In this document: in pieces, positions 34,251 through 43,022 of the stretch
How positions within the stretch are numbered: the first letter of the stretch is position 1
Layout: the number at the start of each line of letters is the position of its first letter
From: Clostridiales bacterium
GTDB taxonomy: Bacteria > Bacillota > Clostridia > Peptostreptococcales > Anaerovoracaceae
Assembly (NCBI GenBank): GCA_015258265.1
Contig: JABZIP010000001.1
Span: 62,001-126,000, forward strand
Direction: 5' to 3'
DNA: 64,000 nt
Notes under the pieces: generated by a model
Told to the model about the DNA's origin: nothing
Database searches by the model: none
The model's input: only the letters and a program-made list of their open reading frames with translations
Made by a program: the position numbers and the translations under genes

Positions 34251-35528
34251 TTATTTTGTGATTCTCCTTACGCCTCCCATATACGGCTGCAAGATTTCAG
34301 GAATTTCAACGCTTCCGTCAGCTTGTTGATAATTTTCAAGTATAGCCGCAACCGTTCTTCCTACGGCAAGTCCGGAGCCGTTCAATGTATGAACAAATTC
34401 CGGTTTGTCCTTTGCGCTTCTTCTAAACCTGATATTTGCACGCCTTGCCTGATAATCTTCAAAATTAGAACAAGACGAAATCTCAACATATCTGTCGTAG
34501 CTTGGCATCCAAACCTCTATGTCGTATGTCATGGCGGAAGAGAATCCCAAATCTCCGCTTGATAGCTTCACAACCCTATATGGGATGTTCAGCTTCTGCA
34601 ATACTTCTTCTGCTGCTAAAGTAAGACTTTCCAATTCTTCGTACGAAGTCTCCGGTTTAGCAAATTTGACCATTTCAACTTTGTTGAACTGATGCTGTCT
34701 AATCAGCCCCCTGGTATCTCTGCCTGCAGAACCCGCTTCCTTTCTGAAGCAAGGAGTGTATGCCGTGTAATATATAGGCAATTTGTCGCCGTCTACGATT
34801 TCATCCATCAAAAGGTTGGTAACCGGAACTTCCGCCGTCGGTACCAAGAAAAAATCCTTCGCAGGAACATCGAACATATCTTCTTCAAACTTTGGAAGCT
34901 GCCCTGTACCTGTCATAGCCGCTCTGTTTACCATGAAAGGAGGCAAAATCTCGGTATATCCCTGCTCTTGCGTATGCAGGTCAAGCATAAAGTTGATTAC
35001 CGCTCTTTCAAGTCTTGCACCGAGTCCTTTGTAAACTGTAAATCTTGCCCCTGCTATTTTTGCCGCACGGTCAAAATCCAAAATATCCAAATCCGAACCT
35101 ATGTCCCAATGCGCTTTCTTCTCAAAATCGAATTTTCGCACTTCGCCCCATTTACGCAGCTCGACATTGTCTGCATCATCGTTACCTAGGGGCACACTGG
35201 GGTGAGGTGTATTCGGTATTCCAAGCAGTGTATTTTTCAGTTCTTCTTCTATACCTGCCAGTTTTCCGTCAAGCGCTTTGATATCATCGGATAAGACTTT
35301 CATCTTCGCCATTATATCAGATGTGTCCTTGCCTTCTTTTTTAAACTTGGCTATATCCTTTGACGCAGTGTTTTGCTCGTTTTTCATAGCTTCCACTTCT
35401 GCTAAAATTTTTCTTCTCTCTTCGTCCAATTTAGGAACATTTTCAATGCCGAAGCTACCCTTTTGTCTTCTTTCTACGGAAGCCTTTACACCTTCATAAT
35501 CTTCTCTTATTCTCTTAATATCCAGCAT
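34251..35528 (-). CDS. serS: Serine-tRNA ligase
   Basis: Class II synthetase charging tRNA-Ser (and the first step to selenocysteinyl-tRNA). The N-terminal coiled-coil arm (about residues 28-105, rich in Lys and Glu) contacts the tRNA; the catalytic core has motif 2 (TPCFRKEAGSAGRDTRGLIR) and motif 3 (GSGLAVGRTVAAILEN). At 425 residues it is complete. It lies 12 nt after glnA and 19 nt before putP. No T-box leader is seen, as it is internal to the run. Confidence 0.97.
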   Translation of the reverse strand: MLDIKRIREDYEGVKASVERRQKGSFGIENVPKLDEERRKILAEVEAMKNEQNTASKDIAKFKKEGKDTSDIMAKMKVLSDDIKALDGKLAGIEEELKNTLLGIPNTPHPSVPLGNDDADNVELRKWGEVRKFDFEKKAHWDIGSDLDILDFDRAAKIAGARFTVYKGLGARLERAVINFMLDLHTQEQGYTEILPPFMVNRAAMTGTGQLPKFEEDMFDVPAKDFFLVPTAEVPVTNLLMDEIVDGDKLPIYYTAYTPCFRKEAGSAGRDTRGLIRQHQFNKVEMVKFAKPETSYEELESLTLAAEEVLQKLNIPYRVVKLSSGDLGFSSAMTYDIEVWMPSYDRYVEISSCSNFEDYQARRANIRFRRSAKDKPEFVHTLNGSGLAVGRTVAAILENYQQADGSVEIPEILQPYMGGVRRITK

Positions 35529-35540
35529 TGTTTTTTCCTC

Positions 35541-37445
35541 CTAAAATATATTTCTTTTGTAATTTATATACAACTCTGTGAGCGTTGCCATTTTCTCCTG
35601 CATTTCCAATTGCAAGTCGGAAGCAAGCGCATAGTCTTTTTCATCCAGAGCCGCTGTTATGCGTGAAAGCAGGCTTTTTGTGCCGTTACCGTCTTTCGCT
35701 ATATAATTTCTCAGTTCATCTACCAACGCAAATGCTTCATCGTCATAAGCGTTGTGGTCGTCGTGCAATTTCGTGCAATTTCGTATATACTTACGATTGT
35801 TGTTCACTATTCTGTGCCCAAGCTCGCCACTCCACTGATCCAGCACCGCTTTTTTGTAAGACTCAAGTGCAATCTTCGGAATTACATCGTCATCCAATAT
35901 AACTTTCGTTTTTTCAGGATATTTGTCAAATGCTTCCAAGTTTTCCCATACCGTTCTAGGTGCGAATCCGAAATACTTATCCCTCTCTGCCGGTGTAAAT
36001 TCTTCAAAAACATTTCGTTCGCTTCTATATTCCCGTTCAGTTTCCAAATAAAAGTCCTCAACGCCATGCTGTTTGGAGAGCGACTCCAAAAGCTCATCCG
36101 GTGTTTTTTGCGCCTTTAGCGCCTTCTCAATGCCGTCGAGCATAGCAAGGCAAGATGTAGCAATTACAAGATAAGTATTGCTCTTGGGGTTCGGAGAACG
36201 AAGTTCAAATCTCGTTGATAGCGGGTTTGTTTCTTCTCTAATCAAGCATATGAGTACCGTCCTATTTCTCGACGGCAACTCTTTCGTGTGTCCTATCGAA
36301 GTTACTATGCAAATAGGCGCCTCGTAGCCTGGTTTCAATCTGTTAAACGCATCGTTCGTTGCTGTAATGAACGGATTTAAAACTTCATAATTTTTTAGCA
36401 TTCCCAGTAGCGCACCAAAACCTATTGGGTTTAGATACGCACTTTTTGTATCCTTAGGCGAAAATAAACTGATTTTTCTGCCGTCCTTAAGTTTAGCACA
36501 AGCCCCTATATGGACATGTTTACCGCTACCTGCAACTCCTTCTATAGGCTTTGCTCTAAACGTTACTTCAAGTCCGTGGTGCCTGAATACATCTCGCACT
36601 ATATCGCGAATGTGCCTTTCGTTATCGCAGGCTTGTATAGGGTTCGAATACTTCCAGTCAATTTCAAGTTGCTCCATAATATGGTTGTACTTTCCGGAAT
36701 TTTCGAATCTGGCTTTGACGCCGCCGACTTCTTTGTGTCCCATTTCCATCTCAAATCCGTACTGTTCGAGCAATATCAGTGTTTCCTCAAGTGCTGTACG
36801 AACCGGTCCTACTGTTCTCTTCCAGTATTGTTCTTTCATTACCTGCGCAATCGAAAGGGCTTCTCTATCGCCTTTTTCTTGCGGTGTTTTTACCCAAAAT
36901 TCAAGCTCCGTCGCACAAGTGAGCATTACGCGTTCTATATCGTCCGGAGAATCAATAGGCAAATACTTAGTTACATACGGATTTTCTTTGATAAGTTCAA
37001 GCAATTTTTTTTCAAATTTCGCAATCGCATCTCTGAGTATTACGCGAGAGCCAACCTGACTTGTATCATTGTGTACCAAAAAGCATGGGATTCTGAGTGT
37101 TCCGACAGGCAGCCCCGTCGGTTCATGTGTAAAATCAAAATTATGGTCAACATACCAATTGACCTTTGTATCCGGTATTATGTCAACTTTTGCATTATTG
37201 AGTTCCGCTATAATCGGGAGCACAACACTGGATCCGTCTGTTTGCACGCCTTGCTCTATAAACTTTTCCATATCCTCTATGAATCGCTCCACAGGAATTT
37301 TTTCATCCGTATTCTGTCCGCCAAGATCCAGTCCCGCAAGTGAAACGAATCTGATTTCCGGATGCGCATATAGTATTTCCCTAAGCGATTTTGCATCGTG
37401 TTGCTCAGGTTTTATGTTAAACAGCATTTTGTCGTATGATAGCAT
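35541..37445 (-). CDS. glnA: Glutamine synthetase (long clostridial form)
   Basis: Makes glutamine from glutamate, ammonia and ATP. At 634 residues it is longer than the usual ~440-residue GSI. The catalytic core is recognisable (LEFWVKTP-type start of the Gln-synt domain, GSGKHVHIG and RFELRSPNPKSNTYL), and a helical C-terminal tail of ~170 residues follows, as in other long clostridial enzymes. GGAGGGGG precedes the ATG. A near-consensus promoter lies about 40 bases upstream. It heads a probable glnA-serS-putP unit. Confidence 0.88.
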   Translation of the reverse strand: MLSYDKMLFNIKPEQHDAKSLREILYAHPEIRFVSLAGLDLGGQNTDEKIPVERFIEDMEKFIEQGVQTDGSSVVLPIIAELNNAKVDIIPDTKVNWYVDHNFDFTHEPTGLPVGTLRIPCFLVHNDTSQVGSRVILRDAIAKFEKKLLELIKENPYVTKYLPIDSPDDIERVMLTCATELEFWVKTPQEKGDREALSIAQVMKEQYWKRTVGPVRTALEETLILLEQYGFEMEMGHKEVGGVKARFENSGKYNHIMEQLEIDWKYSNPIQACDNERHIRDIVRDVFRHHGLEVTFRAKPIEGVAGSGKHVHIGACAKLKDGRKISLFSPKDTKSAYLNPIGFGALLGMLKNYEVLNPFITATNDAFNRLKPGYEAPICIVTSIGHTKELPSRNRTVLICLIREETNPLSTRFELRSPNPKSNTYLVIATSCLAMLDGIEKALKAQKTPDELLESLSKQHGVEDFYLETEREYRSERNVFEEFTPAERDKYFGFAPRTVWENLEAFDKYPEKTKVILDDDVIPKIALESYKKAVLDQWSGELGHRIVNNNRKYIRNCTKLHDDHNAYDDEAFALVDELRNYIAKDGNGTKSLLSRITAALDEKDYALASDLQLEMQEKMATLTELYINYKRNIF

Positions 37446-37481
37446 TTGCCCCCTCCATATTTTTATAGCTATAATCTAGTT

Positions 37482-37510
37482 ATTATACAACAAAACTCTT
37501 GATTAGTCAA
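37482..37510 (-). promoter_or_regulatory. Consensus promoter of glnA
   Basis: TTGACT, 17 bases, TATAAT on the minus strand, about 40 bases before the glnA start. The remaining gap up to copA is AT-rich; a short inverted repeat is listed separately. Confidence 0.88.
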
Positions 37511-37660
37511 AGTTTTTGTGCTTTTCTACAAATTTTCTAAATGTCAATACTTACCGCTATTATTTTTAAAAAAAATTTTAAAAAATTTTTTTAGTATATT
37601 TTAATGTGAATTATTTATTTTTTGCTTTAATATATACACCTTTGTGGGTAAATATATAAA

Positions 37661-37679
37661 CGTATGCGATTAGCATACG
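37661..37679. promoter_or_regulatory. Inverted repeat upstream of copA
   Basis: CGTATGC and GCATACG flank a 5-base centre about 28 bases before the copA start codon. It could be an operator for a copper-responsive repressor or a leader hairpin. It does not match the CopY or CsoR consensus known to me. Confidence 0.4.
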
Positions 37680-37706
37680 ATTACTTATTTAGGAGGAATT
37701 TTAATT

Positions 37707-39920
37707 ATGACCAAATTTAATGTTAGCGGAATGCATTGCAGCGCTTGTAGCAGCAGGCTTGAAAAATGTATAAACAGAGTGCCAGGAGTAGAATCGTGCA
37801 ATGTAAATCTACTTACAAATTCAATGACCGTATCGGGTAGTGCCAGTGTAAATGATATAATCACAGCAGTTGAAAACGCAGGTTTTGAAGCTGAGGAAGT
37901 AAAAGAGGGAGAAGAAAAGTCAGACTCCGATGACGAATCCGCCCCCATTATAAAACGGCTGATATATTCCATCGGTTTTTTGGTTGTTTTGGCATATTTT
38001 TCGATGGGTGTAATGATTTTCGGTTTGCCGCTGCCAAGCGTTTTTGAAGAAAATCCGATTTACGGCGGCATAGTGCAGTTTATAACTGCTATGGCTATAA
38101 TGCTAATCAATCGTAACTTTTTTATCAGCGGTTTTTCGTCGATTATAAACAAATCTCCAAATATGGATAGTCTTGTTTCAATCGGTTCGCTTGCCGCATT
38201 TATCTGGAGCAGCGCACTGCTTTTTTTGATGTACTTGCAGCCTCAAAATGCACAGCAATACAATATGAATTTATACTTTGATTCGGCAGGAATGATTTTG
38301 ACACTCATCACTGTCGGTAAATTGCTTGAATCGATTTCCAAAGGAAAGACCACAAATGCGCTGAAATCGCTGATAGATATGTCGCCAAAAACTGCTACCG
38401 TAATAAGGGACGGCAAAGAAGTCGAGATTTCGGCAAAAGACATTCGCCCGTCCGATATTTTCCTTGTAAGGCCCGGGGAAAATATCGCCGCGGACGGTAT
38501 CGTCTGCGAGGGACGCTCGGAAGTTTCGCAGGCGTCCCTGACGGGCGAAAGTATGCCCGTTTCCAAAGAGGTAGGCAGCGAAGTATTCGCTGCCACAATC
38601 AACCAAAACGGTTTCCTCAAATGCAGAGCTACAAAAGTGGGAAATGAAACCGTTTTTGCACAGATTATAAAACTGGTCGAAAACGGAGCACAAAGCAAAG
38701 CCCCTATCGCCAAGCTGGCAGATAAGGTTTCCTCCGTTTTCGTTCCTATTGTAATCACGATAGCCGCTATTACATTTGCAGCTTGGCTCGCACTCGGACA
38801 AACGCCTGCGTTCGCCCTGGCTCGCAGCATTTCAGTGCTTGTTATCAGCTGCCCGTGCGCACTCGGACTTGCAACGCCCGTTGCCATTATGGTCGGAGCC
38901 GGTAGAGGCGCTAAGCTCGGCATCCTTTTCAAGGATGCCGTTTGCCTTGAAACCGCAGGACGCATAACCACGGTTCTGCTCGACAAGACCGGTACCGTAA
39001 CAAAGGGTGCGCCCGCCATAACCGATATCGTGCCGGCGGCGGGCATTAGCGAGGAGGAACTCCTCGCTACGGCTTTTTGTCTGGAATCAAAAAGCCGGCA
39101 CCCTGTAGCTTATGCAATTACACAATCACGACTGGTTCAAAACATCAAGCAGCTTGAATGTACGGAATTTAAATCCCTTTCCGGACTTGGAATCACAGGG
39201 AACATAGACGGCGAAACTTGTTTTGCGGGTAGCTTGGAATTTATTAACAGACACGCAAACATAACGGATGACTACTTAAAAACCGCCGAAATGCTTTCAA
39301 AAACGGGGAAAACACCTCTTGCATTTTCGCGAAACGATAAATTTTTGGGTATTATCGCAGTTGCTGACGAAGTAAAGGACGATGCCGCTCACGCAATAGC
39401 ATCGCTTCACGAAATGGGAATAAAAACCGCTATGCTTACAGGCGATAACGAAAACACCGCCAATGCGATTGCACAAAAAGTTGGAATAGACACAGTTTCT
39501 GCCAATTTGATGCCCGAACAAAAATTTGCCGAAGTTGAAAAATATAAAACCTACGGGATGTGCGCTATGGTCGGCGACGGTATCAACGATGCCCCTGCCC
39601 TGACTGCCTCGAACCTCGGAATAGCGATAGGCACAGGCTCGGATATAGCTATTGACTCAGCAGGAATTGTCGTAATGCAAGGGGCTCTTTCTCAAGTCGT
39701 AACTGCGTTAAGTTTGGGTAGAGCCACTCTAAGAAACATAAAACAAAATTTGTTTTGGGCTTTCATCTACAACATCATCGGAATACCGCTTGCAGCAGGT
39801 ATTTTCGCTTCCTTTGGAATATACCTTAACCCCATGCTGGCAGCTGCCGCGATGAGTTTGTCGAGCTTCTTTGTAATCAGTAATGCCCTACGCCTAAATT
39901 TTGTAAAACTTAAAAATTAG
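37707..39920 (+). CDS. copA: Copper-exporting P1B-type ATPase
   Basis: Heavy-metal pump of 737 residues. One N-terminal HMA domain has the GMHCSAC metal site (Cys11, Cys14). The core has LTGES (about residue 277), the membrane CPC motif in SCPCALGLATP (about 381), the phosphorylation site DKTGT (about 426) and GDGIND (about 623). CPC specifies Cu+ or Ag+. Start set by AGGAGG. Between codons 268 and 464 the coding sequence is GC-rich and packed with perfect hairpins (listed separately); at one of them the usual KGGE motif after GILFK reads KDAV. Confidence 0.95.
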   Translation: MTKFNVSGMHCSACSSRLEKCINRVPGVESCNVNLLTNSMTVSGSASVNDIITAVENAGFEAEEVKEGEEKSDSDDESAPIIKRLIYSIGFLVVLAYFSMGVMIFGLPLPSVFEENPIYGGIVQFITAMAIMLINRNFFISGFSSIINKSPNMDSLVSIGSLAAFIWSSALLFLMYLQPQNAQQYNMNLYFDSAGMILTLITVGKLLESISKGKTTNALKSLIDMSPKTATVIRDGKEVEISAKDIRPSDIFLVRPGENIAADGIVCEGRSEVSQASLTGESMPVSKEVGSEVFAATINQNGFLKCRATKVGNETVFAQIIKLVENGAQSKAPIAKLADKVSSVFVPIVITIAAITFAAWLALGQTPAFALARSISVLVISCPCALGLATPVAIMVGAGRGAKLGILFKDAVCLETAGRITTVLLDKTGTVTKGAPAITDIVPAAGISEEELLATAFCLESKSRHPVAYAITQSRLVQNIKQLECTEFKSLSGLGITGNIDGETCFAGSLEFINRHANITDDYLKTAEMLSKTGKTPLAFSRNDKFLGIIAVADEVKDDAAHAIASLHEMGIKTAMLTGDNENTANAIAQKVGIDTVSANLMPEQKFAEVEKYKTYGMCAMVGDGINDAPALTASNLGIAIGTGSDIAIDSAGIVVMQGALSQVVTALSLGRATLRNIKQNLFWAFIYNIIGIPLAAGIFASFGIYLNPMLAAAAMSLSSFFVISNALRLNFVKLKN
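38509..39097. repeat. Cluster of inverted repeats inside copA
   Basis: Short-loop perfect hairpins: GGCAGCGAA 38574-38582 with 38586-38594 (loop 3); CGGCATCCTT 38918-38927 with 38931-38940 (loop 3); TAGCGAGGAG 39047-39056 with 39060-39069 (loop 3); CGGCTTTTTG 39070-39079 with 39088-39097 (loop 8). Longer-loop pairs: AGGGACGC 38509-38516 with 38532-38539; AAAACGGTTTC 38605-38615 with 38646-38656; CGAAAACGGAG 38678-38688 with 38732-38742; GCCCGCC 39011-39017 with 39038-39044. CGCACTCGGAC is directly repeated at 38789 and 38858. The frame remains open. Confidence 0.97.
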
Positions 39921-39953
39921 AGTTCAATACGATTTCAGCTTTTAGAAAACAAT

Positions 39954-39984
39954 AAAGCGTAGCAGTTATACACTGCTACGCTTT
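39954..39984. terminator. Bidirectional intrinsic terminator
   Basis: AAAGCGTAGCAGT pairs with its perfect complement (13 bp, 5-nt loop), with A and T runs outside. It separates copA (plus) from the convergent small membrane protein gene (minus). Confidence 0.92.
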
Positions 39985-39988
39985 CGTT

Positions 39989-40414
39989 TTATCTTATATC
40001 CTCAATATATATTTGCGGGTTGGCTTTTCTCGCCATTTTTTTTGCAGCCTGCGCATCTGCGCTTGTAACCACAAATGTTCGAGTTACAATTCCTTTGCCG
40101 ATGTGCAGCATCACATTTTCCCCAGCCTTTCTATAATCGGCGTGTAGCGTTGTGATTTCGGACCATTCCCAAACATTGTGCATTACAGAATTAAACAATT
40201 TGTATTCAACATCTATGCCGCTTTCAGAAATAATCTGCGCCTTATCAAAAAAAGGTATCAACGCCACAAGCAAAGTGATTGGAATGTAGATATAAAGTCC
40301 CCTCCAAATTTCAAGTCCCAGCATCAACAATGCTACTAAAAATATTATCCCCCGAACAAGCGGAGATCTTTCCTTTACTATACCTCTAAGCTGCATTGTT
40401 TCTAATCTTTGCAA
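39989..40414 (-). CDS. Small two-TM protein with PH-like tail
   Basis: About 141 residues: two hydrophobic helices near the N-terminus (about 22-38 and 40-55), then a beta-rich cytoplasmic domain with ISESGIDVEYKLFNSVMHNVWEW, the look of bacterial PH-like (YcxB/DUF304-type) domains. The start is uncertain: a TTG has GGAGG only three bases ahead, and an ATG six codons later lacks a nearby site. It overlaps the end of nhaC and is probably co-transcribed with it. Function unknown. Confidence 0.6.
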   Translation of the reverse strand: MQRLETMQLRGIVKERSPLVRGIIFLVALLMLGLEIWRGLYIYIPITLLVALIPFFDKAQIISESGIDVEYKLFNSVMHNVWEWSEITTLHADYRKAGENVMLHIGKGIVTRTFVVTSADAQAAKKMARKANPQIYIEDIR

Positions 40415-41903
40415 GTGCCTCCATAGCTACCTTGTGAGCATCCTCCGGTGCGTCCGGCACACTGCCTTGAACCAATTTTCTAAAAATATTAGTTCTGGTT
40501 CCGTCCGCATAGAATATATTTGCTCCATACGCCGCCGTAAGGATTGCATATATAGGATTTATTAAATTCATAAAGCAATAAGGCAAATATGCAAGTGTGC
40601 TTACCCCAAGTACGCTTGCGTGGTAAGCGCCGCAAGAAGACCATGGTACCAATGGCGACCAAAGCGTTCCGCCGTCTTCCAGGCTTCGTGAAAGCATACT
40701 TCTTGCAAGTCCGAGCTCGTCATATCTTTCTTTGTACATACTGCTTGGGATAATAAGTCCAAGATATTGGTCGCACATAGTTGTAATACAAAATACCGAT
40801 GTTGCTATCGTTACAAGCACAAGTTGGAACGGCGTTTTCACCTTCTTTATAAAATCACCCAAAATAGCTTCAACAGCACCTATTTTCTGTAAAATTCCTC
40901 CAAATCCAACTGCTACAATTACGAGGTTGTTTGTCCAAAGCATACTGTTCATACCACCTCTATTAAGTAATTTATCGCAAAGCTCATTTCCGGTTTCTGC
41001 CGAATATCCGTAGTGTGTCATTTGCAAGCAGTCTGCAAAATTTGCCCCTTGGAATATTACCGCAAAGACGCAGCCTATAGCTGAAATCAAAAGCACTCCC
41101 GGAATGGCAGGTACTTTCATTACAGCTACAACTATGATTAGCAAAATTGGAATTAAGAGTATCGGACTCATATAATCGTAATGGTCAAGTATAGCCTGCG
41201 ACAAATCGTCCGCAACCTTAGGATCGTATTGTCCCGTCCCTCTAAGCGATATAATAGCATAAAGGAGAATCGCCATAACAAGACTCGGGAAAGTGGTTGT
41301 AACCATGGCTCTAACATGGTCAAACAATCCTGTCTGTGCAGAGCCTGCCGCCAAATTTGTAGAGTCCGAAAGAGGAGAAAATTTATCTCCACAGCACGCA
41401 CCCGAAAGAATCATTCCCGCTACCAACGCAGGATTTATACCCATTGTTACACCAATCGACATAAATGCAATTCCGAGTGTGGCAGATACCGTCCACGCAG
41501 ATCCAAGTGCTATACCTACGATAGCACAAAGAATACACGCAAGTGGTAAAAACATAGCAGGCGAGATTATCTTAAGCCCGTAGAATACTACTGCCGGAAT
41601 TGTCCCTGCCCATTCAAACGAGCCTATCAGACAGCCGACAAACAAAATTATTATTATTGCCTCCAATGAACGGCTGACCGCATCCAAAGCTCCTGCGAGC
41701 ATATCCTTGTACTCGTAACCGCAAACTTTACCCACTATTCCCGCTACGGCACATGCTATTACGACCGGCATATGCGGATCGGCACCCCAGCCGATTACGA
41801 AATTGGAAATCATAATAGTAAGTAGTACCACTATCGGTATAAATGCTTCCAACCTGCTCGGCGGTCTAGGTGTTTTTTTCTTTGCAACTTTTTCTTCTTG
41901 CAT
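40386..41903 (-). CDS. nhaC: NhaC-family Na+/H+ antiporter
   Basis: A 505-residue membrane antiporter with about twelve helices. The motif GACCGDKFSPLSDSTNLAAG is the NhaC signature. Members swap Na+ for H+ or exchange related substrates (for example malate/lactate); the substrate here is not certain. In some clostridial ornithine clusters an nhaC gene stands beside orr; here it is about 20 kb away. AAGGAAGG lies before the ATG and a near-consensus promoter 40 bases upstream. Confidence 0.88.
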   Translation of the reverse strand: MQEEKVAKKKTPRPPSRLEAFIPIVVLLTIMISNFVIGWGADPHMPVVIACAVAGIVGKVCGYEYKDMLAGALDAVSRSLEAIIIILFVGCLIGSFEWAGTIPAVVFYGLKIISPAMFLPLACILCAIVGIALGSAWTVSATLGIAFMSIGVTMGINPALVAGMILSGACCGDKFSPLSDSTNLAAGSAQTGLFDHVRAMVTTTFPSLVMAILLYAIISLRGTGQYDPKVADDLSQAILDHYDYMSPILLIPILLIIVVAVMKVPAIPGVLLISAIGCVFAVIFQGANFADCLQMTHYGYSAETGNELCDKLLNRGGMNSMLWTNNLVIVAVGFGGILQKIGAVEAILGDFIKKVKTPFQLVLVTIATSVFCITTMCDQYLGLIIPSSMYKERYDELGLARSMLSRSLEDGGTLWSPLVPWSSCGAYHASVLGVSTLAYLPYCFMNLINPIYAILTAAYGANIFYADGTRTNIFRKLVQGSVPDAPEDAHKVAMEALAKIRNNAA

Positions 41904-41944
41904 TTTTTCACCTTCCTTCTTGTTTTATTTTTTGAATTTTCACT

Positions 41945-41973
41945 ATAATATCACATTGTCTTATATTTGTCAA
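41945..41973 (-). promoter_or_regulatory. Consensus promoter of nhaC
   Basis: TTGACA, 17 bases, TATTAT on the minus strand, 41 bases before the nhaC start. The rest of the 206-bp divergent gap should also hold the promoter of the deacetylase gene. Confidence 0.85.
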
Positions 41974-42109
41974 AGTCGTAAATTGCTTAAATTTCAAGTA
42001 ATTTCCTTATCGATGTCGCCCGTTTTTAATTTAATTTTCTCAACCCCTTTTATAACAGTTCGCTATATGTTATACTATCAGTTGGCGTATTTATAAGGAG
42101 GTAAGTTAA

Positions 42110-43009
42110 ATGTATTTTGGGAGTGTTAGATTCTACAAACACATAATTTTATTTCTAATTGCAATTATAGTAATCGCTTCCACATCTTCTGCGATTTACC
42201 TGTCAGTCAAGTCGGCTTCCCTAAAAGAAAAGAACACAAAACTGGAGCAAGACTTGCTGCTTTTGGATAAACTAAAGCGTGCGCCGTACTACACGAACTC
42301 GTTCGGCTACCAAAAGCTGTTTCCGGACCTATCGGTAAATTGCGATTTTTCGTTTGAAAGCGACAAGCCGAAATCCGTATATCTCACATTTGACGACGGT
42401 CCTTCGGAGATTACAAACGAAATTCTCGATATATTATTCGAAAGGCACATTCACGCCACTTTTTTCGTACTTTACAAGGAAGGTGAAGATGCAAACGCTC
42501 TTTACCGCAGAATGATAGCCGATGGTCATACGATTGCGCTACATTCCACGACGCACAATTACGAAAAGATTTATAGTTCTATGGAAAACTTTTTGGCGGA
42601 TGTCGAGTCCGTTTCAGCAAGAGTGGAAGACGCGACAGGCTACAAACCTGAAATATACCGTTTCCCCGGTGGCAGCGTCAATCCGCATAATGTAGCCATA
42701 TACCACCAAGCCACTTCCGAACTTTTGAGGCGCGGCTATGTTTACTACGATTGGAATGTTTCTGCAGACGATGCCGTGTCGGGTACATCAAAAAGGCAAA
42801 TTGTATCGAACATAGTGAATGGAGTCCACTCACATAATAAGTCGATTGTTCTATTGCACGATTCATCATCAAAGTCGGATACTCTTTCAGTCTTACCTGA
42901 GATTTTAGATACCCTTATCGAAGACGGTTATAATTTTTATCCACTGTCAAACAGGGTTAGACCTATTATTTTTGATTATGAAAAAGCTGATTTTACAATA
43001 AAAGAATAA
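42110..43009 (+). CDS. Polysaccharide (peptidoglycan) deacetylase
   Basis: A 299-residue CE4 (NodB-homology) enzyme anchored by one N-terminal helix (residues 10-32) with a short coiled coil behind it. Catalytic Asp95-Asp96 are in YLTFDDGPSE and the metal histidines in HSTTH (145, 149); RFPGGSV and the LLHDSSS motif complete the active site. Such proteins remove acetyl groups from GlcNAc in peptidoglycan outside the membrane and give lysozyme resistance. An AAGGAGG site stands before the ATG. gltX follows by 13 nt. Confidence 0.9.
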   Translation: MYFGSVRFYKHIILFLIAIIVIASTSSAIYLSVKSASLKEKNTKLEQDLLLLDKLKRAPYYTNSFGYQKLFPDLSVNCDFSFESDKPKSVYLTFDDGPSEITNEILDILFERHIHATFFVLYKEGEDANALYRRMIADGHTIALHSTTHNYEKIYSSMENFLADVESVSARVEDATGYKPEIYRFPGGSVNPHNVAIYHQATSELLRRGYVYYDWNVSADDAVSGTSKRQIVSNIVNGVHSHNKSIVLLHDSSSKSDTLSVLPEILDTLIEDGYNFYPLSNRVRPIIFDYEKADFTIKE

Positions 43010-43022
43010 CAAGGAGAAAAAA

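Noticed and set aside
34251..37445. T-box leader for serS
   Set aside because: serS is internal to the glnA-serS-putP run with a 12-nt gap; no T-box motif or antiterminator is present.
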